Shown: positions 1-6,664 of the stretch, in pieces
Layout: the number at the start of each line of letters is the position of its first letter
Position numbering within the stretch: the stretch's first letter is position 1
Origin: Candidatus Babeliales bacterium
Lineage (GTDB): Bacteria; Babelota; Babeliae; Babelales; JACPOV01
Assembly: GCA_020050475.1 (NCBI GenBank)
Contig: JAGVKP010000063.1
Coordinates: forward strand, 1-8,989
Reading direction: 5' to 3'
Length of the DNA stretch: 8,989 nucleotides
Made by a program: the position numbers and the translations under genes
Notes under the pieces: model-generated
Told to the model about the DNA's origin: nothing
Seen by the model: the letters and a program-made list of their open reading frames with translations, nothing else
The model's database searches: none

Positions 1-1798
1 CGACTGGCTTTTTTTAAATAGATCGACGCTTGATTTTAGTCTGAATATTTTCTACGGGCGTAAAGAGCTCGGGCACGATGCTTCCGAGTTTTTCATGACC
101 CTGCGAAACAAAAATACCTGGGGAAATCCTGAAAGTATCGCGCAGACAACCGAATCTGAACTCAAACTTTTAGAAGTAGTCTTTGGCGGGCATAAGCATT
201 TTATTACGCGCAACATGGTCTGGATTCGTGAAATCTGGCTCAAATTCTGCGTCAATGATGCGCTCGCACTTGGATTTAATAATAATCATTATTTCACGCT
301 CGGTTCATTTCCATTTGAACTCGGGCGCGGTATTGCCTTAGGTTCTGCCTATGCAGTGAGCCAGCGATTCCTTGGTTTCTATTCAGATACCACGATTGAT
401 CAGTATGCGTACGGATTTAAATTATCCGGCGATTTTTTCCCGAGCAAATTGACCTATGATCTGTATGGCGCCATTTTGGAAAATAAAAGTGACAACTTTA
501 CCAACACCACGCTCAAAACGCGTGGACAAGAGTATGGCCATCGCTTAAATCAAGAGCGCGGACCGGGTAAAATTAACTTTTTGGTAGCCGGTAGATTGCG
601 CTGGTATCCAATTACCTGCCCTGGCCGCAGCCTCCAAATTGAGCCATATATTCTTTACAACCGTGCACCGGAGCAGACGGTCGAATTTCTAAGCGACTCC
701 GTTTCGCAATTGGGTACTGCCGGTATTGCGGGTGAATTTAGTAGCAATAACTGGGAAGGCGGCGTCGATACCGCATTCAACTTTGGTCAACAGCAGGTAA
801 AGGGCTGGGATCGCAATCGCACCGAGTTTGAAAATCGCAGCATTCCGGCAATCTCCGTCCCTAATAGTACGGTCGTCGTTGCCAACACGCGGGTAGTGAC
901 GCAAGACCCGAATGTCGTCGCACGCCCACCAAAAGCGTTTTATGATCCAAATAGTACCGCTGGCCGCCAAGCGCAACAGATTATTAATACGACTGCGCAG
1001 GATGCCTCACAAAATGGTGCTCTTATTGGCACCGTAGCCGGCGTCGATCTTTACAATGATCTTAATCGCTTCCGCAACCCGCACAACAATATTTATCAGG
1101 GCTGGATGGTCGTCGGCGATCTTGCTTATTGGCTTAAAAATCGCACCCTGCGCCTTGCGGGAATGTTTGGCTATGCATCCGGCGATGAAGACCCTAATAT
1201 CAATCTTGATGATCCTAATTCAGTCAATTTTGACGGTAATTACAAAGGATTTATTGGACTTCAAGAGCTTTATTCTGGTAATCGTGTCCAAAGTGCGTTC
1301 TTTTTAGGTGGTGCGGGCCGTGTGCCACGACCATTAAGCGTACCAAATCCTGATGAAGGGCTTTCAGAGCTGCCATCAACCGTTAACGGTATCACCAACT
1401 TAATGTTTATCGGTTCAAGCGCTAACTGGTTTCCAAAAACCAAGCGTGCCATTGGTATCCGCCCAAACATTTTGTGGTACTGGCAGACGCATGCAACCAA
1501 AAAGTTTGATATCACCACCGGCCAAAGTTCGCCAACTGAGTTTGCACGCAACTTCTTGGGTACTGAAATTAACTCATTTATTGACGTAGAGTTTATTAAA
1601 GATCTTAAGTTCTTCACCGTTTGGTCAATATTTATCCCGGGTGCTCACTATAAAGATATTAAGGGCACACCGCTCAATAGAGATCAGCTCAGAATTCTTG
1701 ATAGCGTCGATGTTACCGGTATCGATAATGATCGACTACCGCTCCTGGGTACCGACACGGCATTTACCCTCAACATGGGTCTTGAATACCGCTACTAA
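1..1798 (+). CDS. Outer-membrane beta-barrel (porin-like) protein, 5' end missing
   Basis: The reading frame is open from base 2 at the window edge to the TAA at 1796-1798, giving 598 visible residues. The first in-frame ATG (95) is internal: sequence of the same character precedes it and it has no clear ribosome binding site, so the true start and signal peptide lie to the left. The protein is rich in aromatic residues, glycine and asparagine, with many short alternating polar/hydrophobic stretches typical of amphipathic beta strands. It ends in LEYRY, a terminal aromatic residue as in substrates of the BAM assembly machinery. A motif near bases 297-345 (LGSFPFELGRGIALG) vaguely recalls alginate-export-type porins, but this is not firm. 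A polar, Asn/Thr/Pro-rich segment encoded at about 800-1090 looks like a long surface loop. The likely role is an outer-membrane channel or surface protein; substrate unknown. Barrel nature is fairly sure, family is not. Confidence 0.8.
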   Translation, partial: DWLFLNRSTLDFSLNIFYGRKELGHDASEFFMTLRNKNTWGNPESIAQTTESELKLLEVVFGGHKHFITRNMVWIREIWLKFCVNDALALGFNNNHYFTLGSFPFELGRGIALGSAYAVSQRFLGFYSDTTIDQYAYGFKLSGDFFPSKLTYDLYGAILENKSDNFTNTTLKTRGQEYGHRLNQERGPGKINFLVAGRLRWYPITCPGRSLQIEPYILYNRAPEQTVEFLSDSVSQLGTAGIAGEFSSNNWEGGVDTAFNFGQQQVKGWDRNRTEFENRSIPAISVPNSTVVVANTRVVTQDPNVVARPPKAFYDPNSTAGRQAQQIINTTAQDASQNGALIGTVAGVDLYNDLNRFRNPHNNIYQGWMVVGDLAYWLKNRTLRLAGMFGYASGDEDPNINLDDPNSVNFDGNYKGFIGLQELYSGNRVQSAFFLGGAGRVPRPLSVPNPDEGLSELPSTVNGITNLMFIGSSANWFPKTKRAIGIRPNILWYWQTHATKKFDITTGQSSPTEFARNFLGTEINSFIDVEFIKDLKFFTVWSIFIPGAHYKDIKGTPLNRDQLRILDSVDVTGIDNDRLPLLGTDTAFTLNMGLEYRY

Positions 1799-1817
1799 TC
1801 CGGCATCAAAAGATCGG

Positions 1818-1858
1818 GCAGCTTATCAGCAGAAACAATCTGTGATAAGCTGCTTTTT
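1818..1858 (+). terminator. Rho-independent terminator after the barrel gene
   Basis: A perfect 11-bp stem (GCAGCTTATCA at 1818-1828 pairing with TGATAAGCTGC at 1843-1853) is followed at once by five T residues (1854-1858). The loop can extend the stem with four more pairs (CAGA/TCTG) past one bulged G. It starts 20 bases after the stop codon and should end the barrel transcript before aspS. Confidence 0.9.
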
Positions 1859-1861
1859 ATT

Positions 1862-1890
1862 TGGTATAAGCTCCCGCTACTTGATAAGGA
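1862..1890 (+). promoter_or_regulatory. Probable extended -10 promoter and ribosome binding site of aspS
   Basis: TG at 1862-1863, one spacer base, then TATAAG at 1865-1870 match an extended -10 element with five of six core bases. No good -35 is visible; its place is taken by the terminator stem. Transcription would begin near 1877, leaving a leader of about 23 bases. AAGGA at 1886-1890 lies 9 bases before the ATG at 1900, which fixes that start and rules out the in-frame TTG at 1891 that abuts it. Confidence 0.5.
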
Positions 1891-1899
1891 TTGCTCTTC

Positions 1900-3678
1900 A
1901 TGCGTTATTACTCCCGCACCACCGGATGTGGATTAATTAACGAATCAAATCTTGGATCGACCGTAACATTAGCCGGCTGGGTCCAGCGCCGTCGCGATCA
2001 TGGTGGCCTCACGTTTATTGATTTGCGCGACCGCAGCGGCATGGTACAGCTCGTATTCAGCTCGGAAATAAATAAGCAGGCACATGAAAAAGCACATGAA
2101 TTACGCTCAGAATTTGTATTAAATATTACCGGAACAGTCATTAAACGAGCCGACGGAACTATTAACAATGAACTTGCAACCGGCGCTTTTGAAATTCAAG
2201 TAACGTCTCTGGATATTTTGAACCGTGCAAAACCACTTCCTTTCAATCTTGATGACACGCAGATAGACGAAGAGCTCAGGCTTAAATATCGCTATCTTGA
2301 TCTGCGCAAGCCGCAAATGCAAAAAAATCTCTCAGTGCGCAACGCACTTATCTTTGCAATGCGCGAATTTTTACATCATGAAGGTTTTTACGATATCGAA
2401 ACCCCAATACTGACCAAAGATACTCCCGAAGGTGCGCGCGGCTTTTTGGTCCCATCACGCATCAAGGCCGGCTCATTTTATGCGCTCTCTCAATCCCCAC
2501 AGCTTTACAAGCAACTTTTGATGGCAGCCGGATTTGAGCGCTACTATCAAATTGCGCGCTGCTTTCGCGATGAAGATTTGCGCGCCGATCGCCAACCAGA
2601 ATTTACGCAGCTCGATCTTGAAATGTCATTCATCGGCGAACGTGAGGTACAATCCGTCATTGAACAGCTGATTGCCTATACGCTTAAAAAAGTTTTTTCA
2701 ATTGAACTACAACTGCCACTCAAACGAATGACGTATGATGAAGCTTTCAATACCTATGGCTCTGATAAACCAGATACGCGCTACGAGCTGAAAATCAATG
2801 ATATCACCGCTGATTTTGCTGATACGCAATTAAGTTTTTTACGCTCTATTTTGCAAGCAAGCGGAAAAATTGGCTGCTTATATTTAAAGCAAGCGCGCTT
2901 TTCTCGTTCAGAGCTTGATAACTGGGTCGCCAAAGCACAACAACTGGGCGCTAAAGGGATGCTGTGGATCAAAGCTGGAGAAAACAGACAGCTTGAATCA
3001 CCGGTTGCCAAATTTTTGCCGACAGATTTTATTGATCGTCTTGAAAAGACCTGTAGCGGATTTGATCAAGGTGATGTTGTATTTATCATCGCCGGGTCGT
3101 ACGAAGAAAGTTGGGAGCTCCTGGGCAGATTGCGTTGCTTAGTTGCCAAAGAGCTTGGCATGATCCCTGAAGGGCTTTTAGATTTTCTCTGGATCACTGA
3201 TTTTCCGATGTTTGAATTTAATGCTGAAACCAAATCCTGGGTAGCAAAACATCATCCGTTCACGGCACCGCAAGCGGGATGGGAAGAAAAAAATCAGCGA
3301 GATATTAAAGCGCGCGCGTATGATATCGTACTCAACGGCGTCGAACTAGGTGGCGGCTCGATTCGTATTCATGACCCGGAACGCCAAGCAAAGGTGTTTG
3401 AAATGCTGGGTATGACCCCTGAACAAGCAGAAAATAAATTCGGCTTTCTCCTTGAAGCACAGCAACTCGGCTTTCCACCGCACGGCGGGTTGGCAATCGG
3501 TATCGATCGATTCGTCATGCTTCTTGCAAATCAACCGTCAATTCGGGAAGTCATTGCGTTTCCTAAAACGGCCCGCGGCCATGATCCGATGATGGATGCA
3601 CCGACGCCAGTTGAAGACAAACGCTTGCGCGAGTATGGATTAAAGCTGCTGCCAAAAGTGACACAAAGCGCAGAGTAA
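1900..3678 (+). CDS. aspS: Aspartyl-tRNA synthetase (bacterial type, probably non-discriminating)
   Basis: This cytoplasmic class IIb enzyme activates aspartate with ATP and loads it onto tRNA. The 592 residues match the bacterial family length. In order: an N-terminal OB-fold anticodon-binding domain (about 1-105, with GWVQRRRDHGG at 26-36 and FIDLRDR at 39-45), the first catalytic segment with TPEGARGFLVPSR and SQSPQLYKQLL, motif 2 around FRDEDLRADRQPEFTQ (222-237, Arg223 being the ATP-binding arginine), an inserted GAD domain typical of bacterial AspRS (about 285-420), GVELGGGSIRIHD (480-492), and motif 3 GLAIGIDR (530-537). All key catalytic residues seem present. His34 replaces the leucine of E. 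coli AspRS; this histidine is known from enzymes that also charge tRNA-Asn. The start at 1900 was chosen from the AAGGA 9 bases upstream. The gene is monocistronic and converges with the next gene, 27 bases from its stop. Confidence 0.97.
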   Translation: MRYYSRTTGCGLINESNLGSTVTLAGWVQRRRDHGGLTFIDLRDRSGMVQLVFSSEINKQAHEKAHELRSEFVLNITGTVIKRADGTINNELATGAFEIQVTSLDILNRAKPLPFNLDDTQIDEELRLKYRYLDLRKPQMQKNLSVRNALIFAMREFLHHEGFYDIETPILTKDTPEGARGFLVPSRIKAGSFYALSQSPQLYKQLLMAAGFERYYQIARCFRDEDLRADRQPEFTQLDLEMSFIGEREVQSVIEQLIAYTLKKVFSIELQLPLKRMTYDEAFNTYGSDKPDTRYELKINDITADFADTQLSFLRSILQASGKIGCLYLKQARFSRSELDNWVAKAQQLGAKGMLWIKAGENRQLESPVAKFLPTDFIDRLEKTCSGFDQGDVVFIIAGSYEESWELLGRLRCLVAKELGMIPEGLLDFLWITDFPMFEFNAETKSWVAKHHPFTAPQAGWEEKNQRDIKARAYDIVLNGVELGGGSIRIHDPERQAKVFEMLGMTPEQAENKFGFLLEAQQLGFPPHGGLAIGIDRFVMLLANQPSIREVIAFPKTARGHDPMMDAPTPVEDKRLREYGLKLLPKVTQSAE

Positions 3679-3705
3679 TTGATCGCATATTATTGTGCAA
3701 AAAAG

Positions 3706-4116
3706 CTACAGAGCTCTCTTATTTTGCCACAAGCTATAATAGATGATGGCCAATGCACTTGCAGATTGGAAATACCAGATAAGGTACCATGAAGTTGGTG
3801 CTTGGTAAAAATTCACATACCATTGGTACCCATATAGTATATGCATCAACCCAAAAACTCCCCACTGCATATACATAGTAATTGCCATAGGTTTCGGCAT
3901 CTTGGCGGAAGAACCGTCAGATAAGAATATGATCGCGCAGCAAACGATACAAAAAAGACTGCTCGCTATGTTTATTGCGAGTTTGATAGCGCCTCCGCCA
4001 TAGGAAAATGGCGGAAAATTAACATGCACCAACATTTGACTTACTGACAAGTAAATGAGTGGCACTGTATGCTGCTTTAATTTTGCGCGCTGCGCATCAT
4101 TTAATAGTATATTCAT
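3706..4116 (-). CDS. Small four-helix membrane protein, function unknown
   Basis: I do not recognise a family. With the start at 4116 it has 136 residues and four predicted membrane spans at about 18-34, 44-65, 77-100 and 108-129, with a short charged N-terminus (KLKQ) and a basic C-terminal tail (NKRAL). A Cys trio (Cys56, Cys59, Cys60) lies in the second span. Spans 3 and 4 are rich in Trp and Tyr (for example YGYQWYVNFY). It probably sits in the inner membrane. The frame stays open to a TTG at 4194, but a perfect TATAAT at 4169-4174 lies within that stretch, so transcription starts downstream of it. AAGAG (4124-4128) is 7 bases before the ATG at 4116; a second ATG at 4122 is the alternative. 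It follows dps but has its own promoter. It could be a small membrane accessory protein; nothing shows its substrate. Confidence 0.75.
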   Translation of the reverse strand: MNILLNDAQRAKLKQHTVPLIYLSVSQMLVHVNFPPFSYGGGAIKLAINIASSLFCIVCCAIIFLSDGSSAKMPKPMAITMYMQWGVFGLMHILYGYQWYVNFYQAPTSWYLIWYFQSASALAIIYYSLWQNKRAL

Positions 4117-4168
4117 GCTCATGCTCTTGCTGATTTGGTGATCTGCTTTACCAATTAACCAAGCCCTG

Positions 4169-4174
4169 ATTATA
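4169..4174 (-). promoter_or_regulatory. -10 element of the small membrane protein gene
   Basis: The minus strand reads TATAAT, a perfect match to the sigma-70 -10 consensus. The -35 region is weak (TTGTCA lies 14 bases upstream, a short spacer). Transcription would begin around 4162 and give a leader of about 45 bases before the ATG at 4116. Its position inside the longest open frame argues against the TTG start at 4194. Confidence 0.55.
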
Positions 4175-4199
4175 CCACGCGTAAAAACTGACAACTAGG

Positions 4200-4667
4200 T
4201 TATTTCGCTAAATGAGCGCGGAGCATCCAGGCTCTTTTTTCATGAATCTCCATAAGGCCAACCAAGAAATTATTGGTACCCTGGTCGCCCAGATCCATAA
4301 CTATCTGCTGATCTTCGCGCAGCTGCTCGATAATCGCCTCATGATCCTGCAGCAGATTTTTAATCATCGCAAGATCAGTCAGCTCATATTTCGTGTCTTC
4401 TTTAAGCGCCGCATGCTTTAAAAAATCATGGAGCGTGCTGATTGATTTTATACCCAAGGAACGAATACGTTCGGCAACATCATCAATAATTGGAAATAGT
4501 TGCTCGTACTGCTCTTTGAAAAATGCATGAAAGTCATGAAACTGCCGACCTTCGACATTCCAATGATAATTGAGCGTTTTGGTATATAAAACATATTCAT
4601 TTGCCAATAACACCGCAAGGCGTTTGCAAATTTCTTTACGATTTTTTTCTGAAATACCAATATTCAT
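4200..4667 (-). CDS. dps: Dps-family ferritin-like protein (DNA protection / iron storage)
   Basis: Dps proteins form 12-subunit cages in the cytoplasm that oxidise ferrous iron, often with peroxide, store it and shield DNA. The 155 residues fit the family. The signature runs from Tyr34-His35-Trp36-Asn37-Val38 through His47 to Asp62 and Ala65-Glu66-Arg67-Ile68 with LG at 71-72. In numbering relative to Listeria and E. coli Dps, the ferroxidase ligands correspond to His35, His47, Asp62 and Glu66, all present with the correct spacing (12, 15 and 4). The fifth position, normally Asp or Glu four residues after the second His, is Lys51, with Glu52 next to it. There is no long lysine-rich N-terminal tail of the sort that binds DNA in E. 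coli Dps. AAAGGA at 4675-4680, 7 bases upstream, supports the start. It lies 3 bases after the exported-protein gene, so the two are co-transcribed. Confidence 0.93.
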   Translation of the reverse strand: MNIGISEKNRKEICKRLAVLLANEYVLYTKTLNYHWNVEGRQFHDFHAFFKEQYEQLFPIIDDVAERIRSLGIKSISTLHDFLKHAALKEDTKYELTDLAMIKNLLQDHEAIIEQLREDQQIVMDLGDQGTNNFLVGLMEIHEKRAWMLRAHLAK

Positions 4668-4670
4668 TTA

Positions 4671-5240
4671 TTATTCCTTTGTAGGGAGCTCTTTTTTAGC
4701 GACTAGTATCTCTTGGAGCATCTCAATGAGCGGCTGTATTTCTAAATAAAGCGAACTTGCAAGAAGCTGCTCAAGTTTTTCAATCGTATACTTATCACCC
4801 ATGAGCTGTTTTTTGAGCAAGGCCGGCATCATAACTCCATTAATAACCGTCAGCATCAGCTCAAATTGATCTTGCCGCATGCCATCCAGACAAATATGTG
4901 TCTTTGCAACGACTAATCGCGTATCATAACCGAGCGCTTCCATCTGCCGCTTTATCAATCCTGAATGCCGAAACAGCTCAATTATTTTGCGCTTGGTACT
5001 ACCGGTCAATTCATATTCCTTGCAGACACTATACGCAAAGGAAAACTCTATTTTAGCATCTTTATCATCTTGCTGCTCGTTTCGTTTATTAAATCGATCC
5101 CTCATAGAATTAAGATTTTTTGAGGAGTTGATAGAAGCCAAAATTTCGGCCGCTCCAGGAACACCTTTTAAGTCACTCAGATCAATCGCATAAAAAAGCT
5201 GATGACAAAAAATGATACTCAGTATGACTAGTTTTTTCAT
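4671..5240 (-). CDS. Small exported protein of unknown function, first gene of the dps operon
   Basis: No family is recognised. From the start at 5240 it has 189 residues. The N-terminus is a signal peptide: KK at 2-3, a hydrophobic core at 4-17, and a likely cut after Ala18 (FYA/ID), although Phe at -3 is not ideal. Cys12 lacks a proper lipobox, so a lipoprotein is unlikely. The mature part looks mostly helical: a short loop (GVPGAAE), a very polar charged stretch at about 44-63, then helices to the end. It has two cysteines (Cys73 and Cys117) that could form a disulfide in the periplasm. The frame could begin at an ATG at 5267, but AAGGA at 5247-5251 lies 6 bases before the ATG at 5240, and the predicted transcript starts downstream of 5267. 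It is followed directly by dps, so it may be expressed under the same stress or iron conditions; that is inference only. Confidence 0.75.
   Translation of the reverse strand: MKKLVILSIIFCHQLFYAIDLSDLKGVPGAAEILASINSSKNLNSMRDRFNKRNEQQDDKDAKIEFSFAYSVCKEYELTGSTKRKIIELFRHSGLIKRQMEALGYDTRLVVAKTHICLDGMRQDQFELMLTVINGVMMPALLKKQLMGDKYTIEKLEQLLASSLYLEIQPLIEMLQEILVAKKELPTKE
4675..4680 (-). promoter_or_regulatory. Ribosome binding site of dps inside the upstream gene
   Basis: AAAGGA on the minus strand overlaps the last codons of the exported-protein gene and stands 7 bases before the dps ATG. The close coupling suggests that translation of the two genes is linked. Confidence 0.8.
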
Positions 5241-5267
5241 ATACGTTCCTTTTTTTTGTTTTTTCAT

Positions 5268-5296
5268 ACTCTACTCTAATCGAACTGCAAGTTCAA
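5268..5296 (-). promoter_or_regulatory. Putative promoter of the exported-protein/dps operon
   Basis: On the minus strand TTGAAC (5291-5296) and TAGAGT (5268-5273) are separated by 17 bases, each matching four of six consensus bases. Transcription would begin near 5261, just ahead of the AAGGA ribosome binding site. The match is moderate and the call is tentative. Confidence 0.4.
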
Positions 5297-5350
5297 TCTG
5301 CCAAAATCTTTGATTTATAGATGTATTTTGTGGGTTGCTTGTCTTTGCAT

Positions 5351-5379
5351 AGCATACTCACTTCTATTTTAAGTATGCT
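5351..5379. repeat. Inverted repeat upstream of eno
   Basis: AGCATACT (5351-5358) and AGTATGCT (5372-5379) form a perfect 8-bp inverted repeat with a 13-base spacer. It lies 38-66 bases before the eno start in the divergent region shared with the dps operon. It has no T-run on either strand, so it is not an intrinsic terminator. It could be an operator or a leader hairpin, or chance. Confidence 0.45.
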
Positions 5380-5416
5380 CAAATGGGGTATACAGATTTA
5401 TAACGTAAGGGCGTTC

Positions 5417-6664
5417 ATGAAAATCATCAAAATTAAGGGACGTGAAATTTTTGACTCCCGCGGTATTCCAACCATCGAATGCCAACTTTTTCTCGAAGAT
5501 GGTTCATCATTTTATTCATCAGTACCGGAGGGTCTTTCACGCAGTCGGTACGAAGCTCATGAATTACGAGATGGCGGCAAGCGCCTGGGTGGCAACGGTG
5601 TCTTGAAAGCTATAGAGACGCTTGAAGACGTCATTGCGCCGGCTCTTTTGGGTCTGGAGCCCAACGTCATTGAAATGGATCAGATGATGCTTGCTCTTGA
5701 TGGCACTGATGACAAAAGAAAGCTTGGCGCCAATACGCTGCTGGCCACGAGTATTGCCATTTTACGCGCGCAAGCTTTTATGCTGCAATTGGAACCGTAT
5801 GAGCTGATTGCCAATGTTTGTGGCGCTGATACAGTAACGCTTCCGTTTCCACTTTTTAATATGATCAGTGGCAGTCTTCATGCAAATAACAATTTGCGCA
5901 TCCAGGAATTTCTCATCTTGCCTGTCGGTACGCAATCATTTCGAGAAGCGATGGAGCAGGCGATTATGTTTCATCGTAAGCTCAAAGAGGTGCTCCTCAA
6001 ACATGAGCAACTACCGGCGACCAGTGATGAAGGGGCTTTTGCGCCAGCGCTGGCCAACGATGAAAAGGCGCTCGATATCATTATGGAGACGATTGAACTC
6101 TTTAAGGGTGAACAGGTCTTTAAGATCGCCCTTGACTGCGCAGCATCTCACTTTTTTGATCAAAAAAATCATACCTACAAAATAGGGCGCAAAAAATATA
6201 CGAGTGCGCAACTCATTGAATGGTATGCATCGTTAATAGAAAAATATCCGATTTACTCACTGGAAGATCCGCTTGATCAGGATGATTGGGCAGGATGGGC
6301 ATCGCTCATGGAAGTGATGGCTGACCAAGTGCAAGTCGTCGGCGATGATCTTTTTGCTACTGATCCGGCTCGTATCTGGCATGGTATCGAACACAAAGCA
6401 GCAAGCGCGGCTATTATTAAACCCAACCAGATCGGTACGATTACCGAAAGTCTGCAAGCAATTCAACTCTGCCAAGAGTATGGACTCAATGTCATGGTCT
6501 CTCATCGATCCGGAGAAACCAACGATTCCTTTATTGCTGACCTAGCCGTCGGTACAAGCGCCGGCCAAATTAAAGCGGGCGGATGCGTTCATGGCGAACG
6601 ACTTGCAAAATATAATCGGTTACTCAGCATTGAAGATCAGTTAGCGCTTTCTATGCTTGAGTAA
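5417..6664 (+). CDS. eno: Enolase (phosphopyruvate hydratase), divergent
   Basis: Enolase interconverts 2-phosphoglycerate and phosphoenolpyruvate in glycolysis/gluconeogenesis, in the cytoplasm, with two magnesium ions. The start at 5417 follows AAGGG (5407-5411) by 5 bases and puts the family N-terminus (GREIFDSRG) at the right place; the frame's upstream extension to 5321 has no homology. It has 415 residues, slightly shorter than the usual 425-435. Catalytic and metal positions are all present: Ser41, His155, Glu164, Glu205, Asp240, Glu283, Asp310, Lys335, His363-Arg364-Ser365 (in SHRSGE) and Lys386. The flanking loops differ from nearly all enolases: SGASTG is EGLSRS (38-43), the NGG before the active-site His is SGS, GDEGG is SDEGA (203-207), and IKTG is IKAG. 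The usual C-terminal tail is shortened. It is most likely an active but fast-evolving enolase; a changed role is possible. It is convergent with and overlaps the secretin gene. Confidence 0.93.
   Translation: MKIIKIKGREIFDSRGIPTIECQLFLEDGSSFYSSVPEGLSRSRYEAHELRDGGKRLGGNGVLKAIETLEDVIAPALLGLEPNVIEMDQMMLALDGTDDKRKLGANTLLATSIAILRAQAFMLQLEPYELIANVCGADTVTLPFPLFNMISGSLHANNNLRIQEFLILPVGTQSFREAMEQAIMFHRKLKEVLLKHEQLPATSDEGAFAPALANDEKALDIIMETIELFKGEQVFKIALDCAASHFFDQKNHTYKIGRKKYTSAQLIEWYASLIEKYPIYSLEDPLDQDDWAGWASLMEVMADQVQVVGDDLFATDPARIWHGIEHKAASAAIIKPNQIGTITESLQAIQLCQEYGLNVMVSHRSGETNDSFIADLAVGTSAGQIKAGGCVHGERLAKYNRLLSIEDQLALSMLE

Noticed and set aside
1270..1617. Open frame of 115 codons on the minus strand inside the barrel gene
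   Set aside because: It has no ribosome binding site or recognisable protein features and is opposite a strong coding frame; it is a shadow.
1891..1899. TTG start for AspRS
   Set aside because: The AAGGA motif directly abuts the TTG with no spacer, while it is 9 bases from the ATG at 1900.
3697..3727. Possible bidirectional terminator between aspS and the small membrane protein gene
   Set aside because: GCAAAA/TTTTGC arms and a 4-bp AGCT stem are separated by an internal loop, and the only T-run (minus strand) would be used in the stem; too weak to call.
5399..5404. TATAAC as the eno -10 element
   Set aside because: Transcription would start after or within the ribosome binding site at 5407-5411 and no -35 fits, so it is probably chance.
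5321..5416. Longer N-terminus for enolase, starting at the ATG at 5321
   Set aside because: The 32 extra residues have no resemblance to enolase, cover the inverted repeat, and lack a ribosome binding site; the ATG at 5417 has AAGGG at a good distance and fits the family.
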